From: Streptomyces nitrosporeus
GTDB lineage: Bacteria > Actinomycetota > Actinomycetes > Streptomycetales > Streptomycetaceae
Reading direction: 5' to 3'
Assembly: GCF_008704555.1 (NCBI RefSeq)
Contig: NZ_CP023702.1
Coordinates: 744,001-808,000 of the forward strand
Length of the DNA stretch: 64,000 nt
Shown here: positions 32,615 through 41,192 of the stretch, one piece after another
How positions within the stretch are numbered: position 1 is the stretch's first letter
How the letters are laid out: every line of letters begins with the position of its first letter
The notes under the pieces: model-generated
The model's database searches: none
Seen by the model: the letters and a program-made list of their open reading frames with translations, nothing else
Told to the model about the DNA's origin: nothing
Translations under genes and position numbers: made by a program

Positions 32615-33534
32615 GGTGCGGCGACCTCTCCGGCGGTGGGGAACGACGCCTGCGCGCCTTCCCGCGTCACGGCCGCGGCCCCCACCCGTACGGCGAACGC
32701 GGTGGCCTCGGCGAGTGGTTCACCCAGGCCGAGGCGCCAGGCCAGGGCGGCGGTGAAGGCGTCGCCCGCCCCGGTGGTGTCCACGGCGTGGACCTTCGGG
32801 CTCGGTACGCGTACGTGGCCGCCGGTACGGCTGTCCGCGACCAGCGCGCCCTCCGCGCCCAGGGTGACGACCACCGAGCGCGGGCCCTGGGCGAGCAGGG
32901 CCGCCGCCCAGTCCTGCGGGGCGGGGCCCGCCGCCTCACCCAGGATGGAGCGGGCCTCGTGTTCGTTGACGACCAGCGGGTCGCAGGCCGCGAGCACCCC
33001 GTCGGGCAGCGGGGCGGGCGGGGACGGGTTGAGGACGAGCCGGGTGCCGGGGGCGAGGACGCGGGCCGTCTCGGCGACCGTGGCGAGGGGGATCTCCAGT
33101 TGCACCGACACCACCCGGGCGGCGGCGAACAGCGGGGCCGCCGCCCGGATGTCCTCGGGGGTCAGCCGGGCGTTCGCCCCCGGGGAGACCACGATGCTGT
33201 TGTCGCCCGAGGGATCGACGGTGATCAGGGCGACGCCGGTGGGCGCCCCGCCGACGAGGATCCCGCCGGTGTCGACGCCCGCCTCACGCTGCGAGTCCAG
33301 CAGCAGACGGCCGTGGGCGTCGTCGCCGACCCGGGCCAGCAGGGCCGTGCGGGCCCCGAGGCGGGCGGCGGCCACGGCCTGGTTGGCCCCCTTGCCTCCG
33401 GGGTGGACGACGAGGTCGGAGCCGAGCACCGTCTCCCCCGGTGCGGGGCGGCGTTCGACGCCGACGACCAGGTCGGCGTTGGCCGAGCCGACGACCAGCA
33501 GGTCGTACGGGAGGGGCGCGGGGTCCTCGTGCAT
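32611..33534 (-). CDS. rbsK: Ribokinase
   Basis: 307 residues of the PfkB family: NADLVVGVERRPAPGETVLG at the substrate site, HPGGKGANQAVAAARLG (PfkB motif 1) and DTTGAGDAFTAALAWRLG with the catalytic Asp (motif 2). It phosphorylates D-ribose to ribose-5-phosphate with ATP. It overlaps rbsD at its 3' end and is preceded by a 206-bp repeat-rich spacer after the transport gene. Confidence 0.96.
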   Translation of the reverse strand: MHEDPAPLPYDLLVVGSANADLVVGVERRPAPGETVLGSDLVVHPGGKGANQAVAAARLGARTALLARVGDDAHGRLLLDSQREAGVDTGGILVGGAPTGVALITVDPSGDNSIVVSPGANARLTPEDIRAAAPLFAAARVVSVQLEIPLATVAETARVLAPGTRLVLNPSPPAPLPDGVLAACDPLVVNEHEARSILGEAAGPAPQDWAAALLAQGPRSVVVTLGAEGALVADSRTGGHVRVPSPKVHAVDTTGAGDAFTAALAWRLGLGEPLAEATAFAVRVGAAAVTREGAQASFPTAGEVAAP

Positions 33535-33540
33535 GGTGCT

Positions 33541-33740
33541 GTGCTGCCTTCCGTGGGGCGGGCGGGCCGCCCTCTTCCCGGGAGGGGGGGCGGGTTCGGA
33601 GCGCTGGGGCCGTTCGGAACCCCGGGGCTGTTCGGGCCCTGGGGCCGTTCGGGCCCTGGGCCGGGTGCGGGGTTCGGTCCGGGCCCGGAGTGGGGTCCGG
33701 GCCCGGGGGCCGCCGGGTGGGGCCGGCGGCCCGGGCGGGG
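33541..33740. repeat. GC-rich short-repeat spacer inside the ribose operon
   Basis: Several near-copies of GGGGC(C/T)GTTCGGGCCCTGG and of GGTCCGGGCCCGG can form overlapping hairpins. It separates the transport genes from rbsK and rbsD. Intra-operon repeats of this kind can stabilise the upstream message or attenuate downstream genes. Confidence 0.6.
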
Positions 33741-35705
33741 TCAGGAGAAGTCGGCGACGTTCTCCCTGGTGACGACCTTGACCGGGACCTTCACCGTACC
33801 GGCGACCTTCTCGCCGTCGGCGGCCTTGACCGCGTTCTGCACGGCGATCCTGCCCAGTTCCTTCGGCTGCTGGGCGACGGACGCGTAGAGGGTGCCCGCC
33901 TCGACGGCCTTCAGCCCGTCCGGGGTGCCGTCGAAGCCGACGACCTGGACGGACTTCCCGGCCTTGGACCCCAGGGCCTTGGCCGCGCCGAGCGCCATCT
34001 CGTCGTTCTCCGCGAAGACGCCGGTGATGCCGGGGTGGGACTGGAGGAGGTTGGTCATGACGTCCAGGCCCTTGGTGCGGTCGAAGTCGGCCGGCTGGGT
34101 GGCGACGACCTCGATGCCCGGGTACGCCTTGATGCCTTCGGCGAAGCCCGCGCCGCGTTCCCGGCTGGCGGAGGTGCCCGCGGTGCCCTGGAGGACGACG
34201 ATGCCGCCCTTGCCGCCGAGCTTCTCGGCCAGCGCCTTCGCGGCCAGCTTGCCGCCGGCCACGTTGTCGGAGGCGACGAGGGTGGCGGTATCGGCCTTGT
34301 TGACGCCCCGGTCCGCGGCGATCACGGGGATGCCGGCCTTGTTGGCGCTGCGGACGCCGGGACCGACCGCGTCGGAGTCCACCGGATTGACGATGATCGA
34401 GGTCGCTCCGGAGCTGGTGAAGTTCTGGAGCTGGTTGGCCTGCTGGGAGGCGTCGTTCTGGGCGTCGGTGACGGTGAGGTCGATCCCGGCCTTCTCGGCC
34501 TCCGCCTGGGCACCGGCCTTCATCTGCACGAAGAACGGGTTGTTCAGGGTGGAGAGCGACATGCCCACCTTGGTGGTGGTGCCGGAGGAACCGGAGTTGA
34601 AGAAGGACACCGCCGCCACGACGGCGGCCACACAGACCACCGCGATGCCGGCCTTCAGGGCGCCCTTGCGCCCTGATCCGGGAGCTCCCGGGGCCGCCGG
34701 GGCCCCGCTCGCCGGGGTGGATCCGGCCTTGCGGCGCACCGTGTCCAGCAGCACGGCCAGCGCGATGACGACACCGATGACGACCTGCTGCCAGAACGCG
34801 GAGACCGACAGGAGGTTGAGCCCGTTGCGGAGCACGGCGAGGATCAGCGCGCCGATGAGGGTGCCGGACGCCTTGCCGACGCCGCCGGCGAGGCTGGCAC
34901 CGCCGATGACGACGGCGGCGATCGCGTCGAGCTCGTAGCCCTGTGCGGCCTGCGGCTGCGCGGAGACGAGACGGGAGGCGAGGACGATGCCCGCGACGGC
35001 GGCGAACAGGCCGGACAGGGCGTAGATGGCCAGCTTCTGCTTCTTGACCCGCAGTCCGGAGAGCCGGGCCGCCTCCTCGTTGCCGCCGATGGCGTACATG
35101 GAGCGGCCGATGTAGGTGCGGCCCAGGATCAGCGCGGTCAGCAGCCCCATCGCGATCATGACGAGGACGGGGACGGGCAGCCAGCCGCCGAGCGTGTCAC
35201 CGAGCACGGAGACGGAGTCGGGGAAGGGGATCGGGCTGCCCTGGGAGATCACCAGGGACAGGCCGCGGGCGACCGAGAGCATGGCCAGTGTCGCGATGAA
35301 CGGCGGCAGCTTCCCGTACGCGACGAGGGCGCCGTTGACGAAGCCGCAGGCGATGCCGGTGGCCACCGCGAGGACGACCGCCAGCCAGACGGGTACGCCC
35401 GCCGAGGTCGCGGACCAGGCGCAGACCGTCGCCGACAGTGCCGCGACCGAGCCGACGGAGAGGTCGATGCCGGCGGCGACGATGACGAAGGTGACGCCGA
35501 ACGCGAGGATGGCGGTCACGGCCGCCTGGACGCCGACGTTCAGCAGGTTCTGGGTGGTGAGGAAGTCCGCGGACAGCAGCGACATCGCCACCAGCAGGAC
35601 GACCAGGGCGCTGAGGGCTCCGTTGTCGAGCAGCAGCCGGCGCAGGGTGTGCGCCGCGCCGGCGCCCGCCGCGCCTGTCTTGCCCGTATGCGTGTCAGTG
35701 GCCAC
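33741..35705 (-). CDS. Fused ribose ABC permease and substrate-binding protein (RbsC-RbsB)
   Basis: 654 residues. 1-325 is an RbsC permease: eight or more helices, AAGIDLSVGSVAALSA (the EAA-like motif for this family), YAIGGNEEAARLSG, and IGGASLAGGVGKASGTLIGA. A Gly/Ala/Pro-rich linker and one extra helix (LKAGIAVVCVAAVVAAVSFF) follow. About 358-654 is an RbsB-type periplasmic-binding domain (KVGMSLSTLNNPFFVQMKAGAQAEAEKAG, PVDSDAV, AENDEMALGAAKAL, VVGFDGTPDGLKAVEAGTLYASVAQQP). The binding domain is therefore tethered to the membrane via the extra helix. It overlaps rbsA by 11 bp. Confidence 0.93.
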   Translation of the reverse strand: MATDTHTGKTGAAGAGAAHTLRRLLLDNGALSALVVLLVAMSLLSADFLTTQNLLNVGVQAAVTAILAFGVTFVIVAAGIDLSVGSVAALSATVCAWSATSAGVPVWLAVVLAVATGIACGFVNGALVAYGKLPPFIATLAMLSVARGLSLVISQGSPIPFPDSVSVLGDTLGGWLPVPVLVMIAMGLLTALILGRTYIGRSMYAIGGNEEAARLSGLRVKKQKLAIYALSGLFAAVAGIVLASRLVSAQPQAAQGYELDAIAAVVIGGASLAGGVGKASGTLIGALILAVLRNGLNLLSVSAFWQQVVIGVVIALAVLLDTVRRKAGSTPASGAPAAPGAPGSGRKGALKAGIAVVCVAAVVAAVSFFNSGSSGTTTKVGMSLSTLNNPFFVQMKAGAQAEAEKAGIDLTVTDAQNDASQQANQLQNFTSSGATSIIVNPVDSDAVGPGVRSANKAGIPVIAADRGVNKADTATLVASDNVAGGKLAAKALAEKLGGKGGIVVLQGTAGTSASRERGAGFAEGIKAYPGIEVVATQPADFDRTKGLDVMTNLLQSHPGITGVFAENDEMALGAAKALGSKAGKSVQVVGFDGTPDGLKAVEAGTLYASVAQQPKELGRIAVQNAVKAADGEKVAGTVKVPVKVVTRENVADFS

Positions 35706-37242
35706 GGGGGCCCTCCTTGCCGGTCTCTGCGTCGTCTGTGGGGGTGGGGGCGGACACGTTGCTGACGGCGAGGGCCATCACGGTGTCCTGGGTGGCCTCG
35801 TCGGCCGGGAGTTCACCGGCGATCCGGCCCTGTGCCATGACCAGGACCCGGTCGCTCATGCCGAGGACCTCGGGCAGGTCGCTGGAGATCATCAGCACCG
35901 CGTGGCCGGAGGCGGTCAGCTCGTTGACGAGCTGGTAGATCTCGACCTTGGCGCCGACGTCGATGCCCCGGGTGGGTTCGTCCAGGATCAGCACCCGGGT
36001 GTCGGCGAGCAGCCACTTGCCGATGACGACCTTCTGCTGGTTGCCGCCGGAGAGCGTGCGCACGTGCTGGCCGAGGCCCGCCATGCGCACGCCGAGCTGT
36101 TCGGCGATCCGGGCGGCGGCGGTGCGCTGCCCCTTGAGGTCGACGATCCCGGAACGGGTGGCCGAGCGCAGGGTGACCAGGCCGAGGTTCTCCTGGACGG
36201 AGGCGTCGAGGACCAGCCCCTGGCCCTTGCGGTCCTCGGGGACGAGGCCGAGGCCCGCCCCCATCGCCGCGGTCACGTCGTGCCTGCCGAGCCGTTCGCC
36301 GCGCACCTCGACGGTGCCCGTGTCGTACGGGTCCGCGCCGAACACGGCCCGGGCCACCTCGGTGCGGCCGGCGCCGACGAGTCCGGCGAGGCCGACGACC
36401 TCTCCGGCGTGCACGTCGAAGCTGATGTCGTGGAACACGCCGTGCCGGGTGAGGCCGCGCACCGACAGCAACGGCTCGCCGGTCTCCGGGCGTTCACGCG
36501 GGTACTGCTGGTCGATGCTGCGGCCCACCATCAGCTGGACGAGCTCTGCCTCCGGGGTGGAGGCGGGCACCTGGCCGACGCTGCGGCCGTCGCGGATCAC
36601 GGTGACGCGGTCGCCGAGGGCGGCGATCTCGTCCAGGTGGTGGGTGATGAAGACGATCCCGACGCCGTCCTCGCGCAGCTGCCGCACGATACGGAACAGC
36701 TTCTCGACCTCCTCGGAGGTCAGCACGGCGGTCGGCTCGTCCATGATCAGGACGCGGGCGTCCAGGCTCAGGGCCTTCGCGATCTCGACCATCTGGAGCC
36801 TGGCGATGCCGAGTTCACGCACCCGGGTGCGGGGCGGGACGCTCAGGCCGACACGTTCGAGCAGCACTTCGGCGTCGGCGTCCATCCGCCGCCGGTCGAT
36901 CATGCCGAAGCGGCGCGGCTGACGGCCCAGGAAGATGTTCTCGGCGACCGTCAGATCGGGTACCAGGTTGAACTCCTGGTAGATCGTGGCGATCTTGAGC
37001 TTCTCGGCGTCCTCGGCCCCGTGGATGCGGACCTCTTCGCCCCGGGCGAAGATCCTGCCGCTGTCGGGCCGGTAGGCGCCGGAGAGCATCTTGATGAGGG
37101 TGCTCTTGCCGGCCCCGTTCTCGCCGAGCAGCACATGCACCTCGCCGGCGCGCAGGTCGAAGTCGACGCTGTCCAGGGCGACGACGCCGGGGAAGGTCTT
37201 GCGTACGCCTTCGATGCGCAGCAACTCCACTGACTCGCTCAC
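35695..37242 (-). CDS. rbsA: Ribose ABC transporter ATP-binding protein
   Basis: 515 residues with two ABC domains, as in all RbsA/MglA/XylG proteins. Domain 1: Walker A GENGAGKST, Walker B VLIMDEPTAVL. Domain 2: a degenerate Walker A (GLVGAGRTE), signature LSGGNQQKV, Walker B VLILDEPTRGIDVG. It drives import of ribose through the fused permease. It overlaps rbsR by 4 bp upstream (ATGA) and the fused gene by 11 bp downstream. Confidence 0.95.
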   Translation of the reverse strand: MSESVELLRIEGVRKTFPGVVALDSVDFDLRAGEVHVLLGENGAGKSTLIKMLSGAYRPDSGRIFARGEEVRIHGAEDAEKLKIATIYQEFNLVPDLTVAENIFLGRQPRRFGMIDRRRMDADAEVLLERVGLSVPPRTRVRELGIARLQMVEIAKALSLDARVLIMDEPTAVLTSEEVEKLFRIVRQLREDGVGIVFITHHLDEIAALGDRVTVIRDGRSVGQVPASTPEAELVQLMVGRSIDQQYPRERPETGEPLLSVRGLTRHGVFHDISFDVHAGEVVGLAGLVGAGRTEVARAVFGADPYDTGTVEVRGERLGRHDVTAAMGAGLGLVPEDRKGQGLVLDASVQENLGLVTLRSATRSGIVDLKGQRTAAARIAEQLGVRMAGLGQHVRTLSGGNQQKVVIGKWLLADTRVLILDEPTRGIDVGAKVEIYQLVNELTASGHAVLMISSDLPEVLGMSDRVLVMAQGRIAGELPADEATQDTVMALAVSNVSAPTPTDDAETGKEGPRGH

Positions 37243-38309
37243 GCGTTGCTCCTCGGTGTGGACGTGCGCCCGTCACCCTCGACGGTTACGCCGGCTTCAC
37301 GGGTTTCGCCGGTTTCACCGGTTTCACCGCAGGAACTGCGGATGACGAGCCGGGCGGGCAGGGTGACGGACTGCGGGGGGCGGCCCTCGACGATGTCGAC
37401 GAGCGCGCGCACGGCGGCCCGGCCGAGTTCGCCGGTCGGCTGGGCGATCGCGGTGATCGGCGGGGCGGTGTGCAGGAACCACGGGATGTCGTCGAAGGCG
37501 GCGATCCCGATGTCCTCGGGGACCCTGAGGCCGTGCGCGCGGATGGCGTCGAGTGCGCCGAGCGCCATCAGGTTGTCGGCGGCGAACACGACCTCGGGCG
37601 GTTCGGGCAGGGCCAGGAAGTGCTCGGTGGCGCGGCGCCCGCTGTCGGCCTGGAAGTCGCCCTGGCCGATGTAGGCGTCGGGCAGGGCCAGTCCATGGGC
37701 GCGCATCGCGTCGCGGAACGCCCCGACGCGTTCGTCACCGGTGGTGGTGGCGGCGGGCCCGGCGATGATGGCGAGCCTGCGGTGACCCAGCGCGTGGAGG
37801 TGCGCGACCAGGTCCCGCACGGCCCGGTGCCCGTCGGCGCGTACGACGGGCACGTCGACGCCCGGCATCCAGCGGTCCACGAAGACCATCGGGGTACCGC
37901 TACGGGCGACGTCGCGCAGGAGCGGGGAGTCCCCGTCCGCGGGTGAGACGAGCAGTCCGTCGATCCGGCGGTCCAGCAGGGTCCGTACATGGTGGTCCTG
38001 CTGCTCGGGCCGCTCGTCCGCGTTCCCGATGATCACGCTGTACCCGAGCGCCCGGGCCTCCTCCTCGACGGAACGGGCCAGCGCGGTGAAGTACGGGTTG
38101 AGCACGTCGCTGATGACCAGGCCGAGCGTGCGCGTCTGGTCGGTGCGCAGCGAACGGGCCACGGCGTTGGGCCGGTAGCCGAGGGCCTCGACGGCGGCGA
38201 GCACCCGTCCGCGCGCGTCCGGGCTGACGGAGGGATGGCTGTTCAGGACGCGGGAGACCGTGGCGACAGAGACTCCCGCCCGGGCCGCGACATCCTTGAT
38301 GCTCGCCAT
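37239..38309 (-). CDS. rbsR: LacI-family ribose operon repressor
   Basis: 356 residues. LacI helix-turn-helix and hinge at the start (SIKDVAARAGVSVATVSRVLNSHPSVSPDARGRVLAAVEALGYRPNAVARSLR), then a ribose-binding-protein-like effector domain (GLVISDVLNPYFTALARSVEEEARALGYSVIIGNADERPEQQ..., AFDDIPWFLHTAPPITAIAQPTGELGRAAVRAL). It heads the operon it should repress. The ATG at 38309 has a perfect AAGGAGGT. Two LacI-type operators lie 57-92 bp upstream. Confidence 0.94.
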   Translation of the reverse strand: MASIKDVAARAGVSVATVSRVLNSHPSVSPDARGRVLAAVEALGYRPNAVARSLRTDQTRTLGLVISDVLNPYFTALARSVEEEARALGYSVIIGNADERPEQQDHHVRTLLDRRIDGLLVSPADGDSPLLRDVARSGTPMVFVDRWMPGVDVPVVRADGHRAVRDLVAHLHALGHRRLAIIAGPAATTTGDERVGAFRDAMRAHGLALPDAYIGQGDFQADSGRRATEHFLALPEPPEVVFAADNLMALGALDAIRAHGLRVPEDIGIAAFDDIPWFLHTAPPITAIAQPTGELGRAAVRALVDIVEGRPPQSVTLPARLVIRSSCGETGETGETREAGVTVEGDGRTSTPRSNA

Positions 38310-38365
38310 TTCCGGACCACCTCCTTGTGGTTTCGGTATGTCGTCGAGACCAGCGGAACCAGCCG

Positions 38366-38401
38366 TGGAATCGATTACACGGACGATTGGAATCGATTAC
38401 A
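38366..38401 (-). promoter_or_regulatory. Tandem LacI-type operators of the ribose operon
   Basis: Two identical 14-bp boxes TGTAATCGATTCCA (minus strand) at 38379-38366 and 38401-38388, 22 bp apart (about two helical turns), each with the central AATCGATT palindrome and the CG core typical of LacI-family sites. RbsR is the obvious ligand. Confidence 0.8.
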
Positions 38402-38541
38402 TGGCGGAAAACAACCCCCTGGGGCGGGGCCGAGACCGGATCGTGACGATCGCGCCGCCCGAGGGGCCGGGGGGACGGAGACCGGGCGGGAGGGACTTCC
38501 GGCCCGCCCCTCCCGACCGACGCCCGGCCCCTCTCGCCCGA

Positions 38542-38630
38542 CGCCCGGCCCCTTCCCGGCCGCCTCTTCCGGTCGGCCGCCCAGGTTCCTCCCGCCCGGC
38601 GCCCGGCCCCTTCCCGGCCGCCTCTTCCGG
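38542..38630. repeat. 31-bp direct repeat pair
   Basis: Identical 31-bp copies at 38542-38572 and 38600-38630 (CGCCCGGCCCCTTCCCGGCC...), 27 bp apart, in the leader region of the methyltransferase gene. Confidence 0.85.
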
Positions 38631-38705
38631 CCGGTGCCCGTCCGCCCCTCCCACCCGGAGCCCACCCGGAGCCCGCCCGGCACCCGCCCGGAGGACAATG
38701 ACCGG

Positions 38706-39428
38706 ATGACGATGTCCGAGCTGGTCCCGGCAGCCGATCTGGAACGGCTCGCCGTGGTCGCCAACAACACGATGAACCGCGAGCGGGGCCTGAACGGCGT
38801 GAACAGTTACGCCCGTGAACTCGGCCTGGATCCGCTCCGCCACCTGGCCGGGCTCTCCCCGGCCCCGTCCTGGCTCGACCTGTGCAGCGGCGAGGGCCGC
38901 GCGCTGTGCGAGGCGGCGTCCGCCCTGCCGGCGGGCGCGGTGCTCACCGGCGTGGACCTCGTGGGACCGCTCGGCGCCGTGCCGGGACCGCCCGCGCCGG
39001 AACTCGTCGTCGCCTCCGTCACGCGCTGGGCACCGGACCGTACGTACGACCTGATCACCTGTGTCCACGGGCTGCACTACGTCGGGGACCAGCTCGGCCT
39101 GCTCTCCCGGGCCGCCTCCTGGCTGGCCCCCGGCGGCCTGCTGCTCGCGCACTTCGACCCGGACTCGGTGCGCGGCCCCGACGGCGCACCGGCCGGGCGC
39201 GCCGCTGTGAGGGCGTTGCGCGCGGCGGGGTTCCGGTACAGCGCCCGGCACCACCGGCTGAGCCTCCGCGGTGCCCGTGAGGTGCGGCTGCCGTTCCGCT
39301 ACCTGGGCGCCGACCCCGCCGCCGGCCCGAACTACACGGGCCAGCCGGCCGTCGGCTCGTACTACTCGTCCGTGGCGGCGGACGGGCCTTCGAAAGGCAC
39401 CGGAACGGAACTGGCCGACAGCCGCTGA
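38706..39428 (+). CDS. Class I SAM-dependent methyltransferase-like protein
   Basis: 240 residues. SAM-binding motif I is WLDLCSGEGRALCEAA, motif II about LTGVDLVGP, and the post-II acidic region YDLITCVHGLHYVGDQLGLLSRAASWLAPGGLLLAHFDPDS is typical of class I enzymes. Substrate unknown. The second ATG (38706) is used: the one 8 bases earlier meets a stop at once, and GGAGG lies about 10 nt upstream. It is monocistronic, ended by a very strong hairpin. Confidence 0.8.
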   Translation: MTMSELVPAADLERLAVVANNTMNRERGLNGVNSYARELGLDPLRHLAGLSPAPSWLDLCSGEGRALCEAASALPAGAVLTGVDLVGPLGAVPGPPAPELVVASVTRWAPDRTYDLITCVHGLHYVGDQLGLLSRAASWLAPGGLLLAHFDPDSVRGPDGAPAGRAAVRALRAAGFRYSARHHRLSLRGAREVRLPFRYLGADPAAGPNYTGQPAVGSYYSSVAADGPSKGTGTELADSR

Positions 39429-39503
39429 TCACCCCGCCGGCCGCGCGGGGTACGTCCGGGCCCTCGCCGCCGCCCCGGTCCCCGCCCGGCCCGAAGGCGG
39501 GAC

Positions 39504-39551
39504 GCGGAAGGGCGCCCGGCCCGCGTTTCCGCGGGCCGGGCGCCCTTCCGC
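39504..39551. terminator. 22-bp perfect stem-loop, bidirectional terminator
   Basis: Arms 39504-39525 and 39530-39551 are perfectly complementary over 22 bp with a TTTC loop, between convergent methyltransferase and aldehyde dehydrogenase genes. Confidence 0.85.
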
Positions 39552-39559
39552 TTCATCCG

Positions 39560-41083
39560 TCAGAAGAAGCCGAGCTTCTTCGGCGAGTACGACACCAGGA
39601 GGTTCTTCGTCTGCTGGTAGTGCTCCAGCATCATCTTGTGGTTCTCCCTGCCGATACCCGACTGCTTGTACCCGCCGAACGCGGCGTGGGCCGGGTAGGC
39701 GTGGTAGCAGTTCGTCCAGACCCGGCCCGCCTTGATGGCCCGGCCCGCCCGGTAGGCGGTGTTGGCGTCCCGGGTCCATACGCCCGCGCCGAGCCCGTAC
39801 AGCGTGTCGTTCGCCGTCCTGATGCCTTCGTCGAAGTCCGAGAAGGACGTCACCGCGACCACGGGCCCGAAGATCTCCTCCTGGAAGATCCGCATCCGGT
39901 TGTCGCCCTCGAAGACCGTCGGCTGGACGTAGTAACCGCCCGCCAGGTCGCCCCCGTGCTCGATCCGCTGGCCCCCGGTGAGGATCTTCGCGCCCTCCTG
40001 CTGACCGATCTCCAGGTACGAGAGGATCTTCTTCAGCTGTTCCTCGGACGCCTGGGCGCCGATCATCGTCTCGGTGTCCAACGGGTGTCCGGGCACGATC
40101 TGTTCGGTACGGGCGATGCCCGCTTCCAGGAACTCGTTGTAGTGCCCGCGCTGGATCAGCGCCCGTGACGGGCACGTGCAGACCTCGCCCTGGTTGAGGG
40201 CGAACATGGTGAAGCCCTCCAGCGCCTTGTCGCGGAAGTCGTCGTCCAGCGCCCATACGTCGTCGAAGAAGAGGTTGGGCGACTTGCCGCCCAGCTCCAG
40301 CGTGACGGGCTTGAGGTTCTCCGAGGCGTACCGCATGATCAGGCGCCCCGTCGTGGTCTCGCCGGTGAAGGCGATCTTCGCGACCCGCGGGCTGGAGGCC
40401 AGTGGCCTGCCCGCCTCCGTGCCGAAGCCGTTGAGGATGTTGACGACCCCGGGGGGAAGCAGGTCCGCGACCAGGCTCATCCACACGTGGATCGACGCGG
40501 GGGTCTGCTCGGCCGGCTTGAGGACCACCGCGTTCCCGGCGGCCAGCGCGGGGGCGAGCTTCCAGACCGCCATCAGGAGGGGGAAGTTCCACGGGATGAT
40601 CTGGGCCACCACCCCCAGGGGTTCGTGGAAGTGGTACGCGACGGTGTCGTCGTCGATCTCGCTGAGCGAGCCCTCCTGAGCGCGCAGCGCACCCGCGAAG
40701 TACCGGAAGTGGTCGATGGCCAGCGGGATGTCGGCGGCCAGCGTCTCGCGCACCGGCTTGCCGTTCTCCCAGCTCTCCGCGACCGCCAGCTCCTCCAGAT
40801 GCTCTTCCATCCGGTCGGCGATCCGGTTCAGTACGGTCGCACGGTCACCCGCGGACACCGCCCCCCAGGCGGGAGCGGCCGCATGGGCCGCGTCCAGGGC
40901 GCGCTCGACGTCCTCCTCGGTGCCGCGGGCGATCTCCGTGAAGGGGCGGCCGTCGACAGGGCTCGGGTTCTCGAAGTACCGGCCGCGGGCCGGCGGGACG
41001 TAGGCGCCGCCGATCCAGTGGTCGTAACGGGACTCGTACGAGACGATGGCGCCCTCGGTACCCGGCGCGGCGTAGCGGGTCAA
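39560..41083 (-). CDS. NAD-dependent aldehyde dehydrogenase (acetaldehyde type)
   Basis: 507 residues, the normal family length. Active-site Glu in [11 protein letters not shown] and Cys in [14 protein letters not shown] site [10 protein letters not shown]-terminal [39 protein letters not shown], which is diagnostic of the ExaC/AcoD acetaldehyde dehydrogenase branch. It oxidises acetaldehyde or similar aldehydes to acids. TTG at 41083 has GGAGG at a good distance. It lies downstream of the GAF activator on the same strand, with an activator-type palindrome between them. Confidence 0.93.
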   Translation of the reverse strand: MTRYAAPGTEGAIVSYESRYDHWIGGAYVPPARGRYFENPSPVDGRPFTEIARGTEEDVERALDAAHAAAPAWGAVSAGDRATVLNRIADRMEEHLEELAVAESWENGKPVRETLAADIPLAIDHFRYFAGALRAQEGSLSEIDDDTVAYHFHEPLGVVAQIIPWNFPLLMAVWKLAPALAAGNAVVLKPAEQTPASIHVWMSLVADLLPPGVVNILNGFGTEAGRPLASSPRVAKIAFTGETTTGRLIMRYASENLKPVTLELGGKSPNLFFDDVWALDDDFRDKALEGFTMFALNQGEVCTCPSRALIQRGHYNEFLEAGIARTEQIVPGHPLDTETMIGAQASEEQLKKILSYLEIGQQEGAKILTGGQRIEHGGDLAGGYYVQPTVFEGDNRMRIFQEEIFGPVVAVTSFSDFDEGIRTANDTLYGLGAGVWTRDANTAYRAGRAIKAGRVWTNCYHAYPAHAAFGGYKQSGIGRENHKMMLEHYQQTKNLLVSYSPKKLGFF

Positions 41084-41155
41084 CTCTGTGGCCTCCCTGC
41101 TCCGGTGCCGTCCGCCGTCGGACGGCCCTCGACGCGAGGCTAGACAGCGGGACGT

Positions 41156-41170
41156 TGCAACTCCGTTGCA
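41156..41170. promoter_or_regulatory. TGCAAC-TCC-GTTGCA activator site
   Basis: Perfect 6-bp inverted arms with a 3-nt centre, 73-87 bp upstream of the aldehyde dehydrogenase start, the position of an upstream activator site. The adjacent GAF regulator is the likely ligand. Confidence 0.6.
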
Positions 41171-41192
41171 CCGGCCGGTCGTTCCCGCGGGG

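Larger units (their letters stand above)
38310..38705. other. Divergent intergenic region upstream of rbsR
   Basis: Contains the double operator at 38366-38401 and, towards the methyltransferase gene, 250 bp of very GC-rich repeat sequence including a 31-bp direct repeat. No gene supported. Confidence 0.6.

Noticed and set aside
33441..34676. 411-codon plus-strand frame across the ribose genes
   Set aside because: Antisense shadow of rbsC/B and rbsK, low complexity, no motif.
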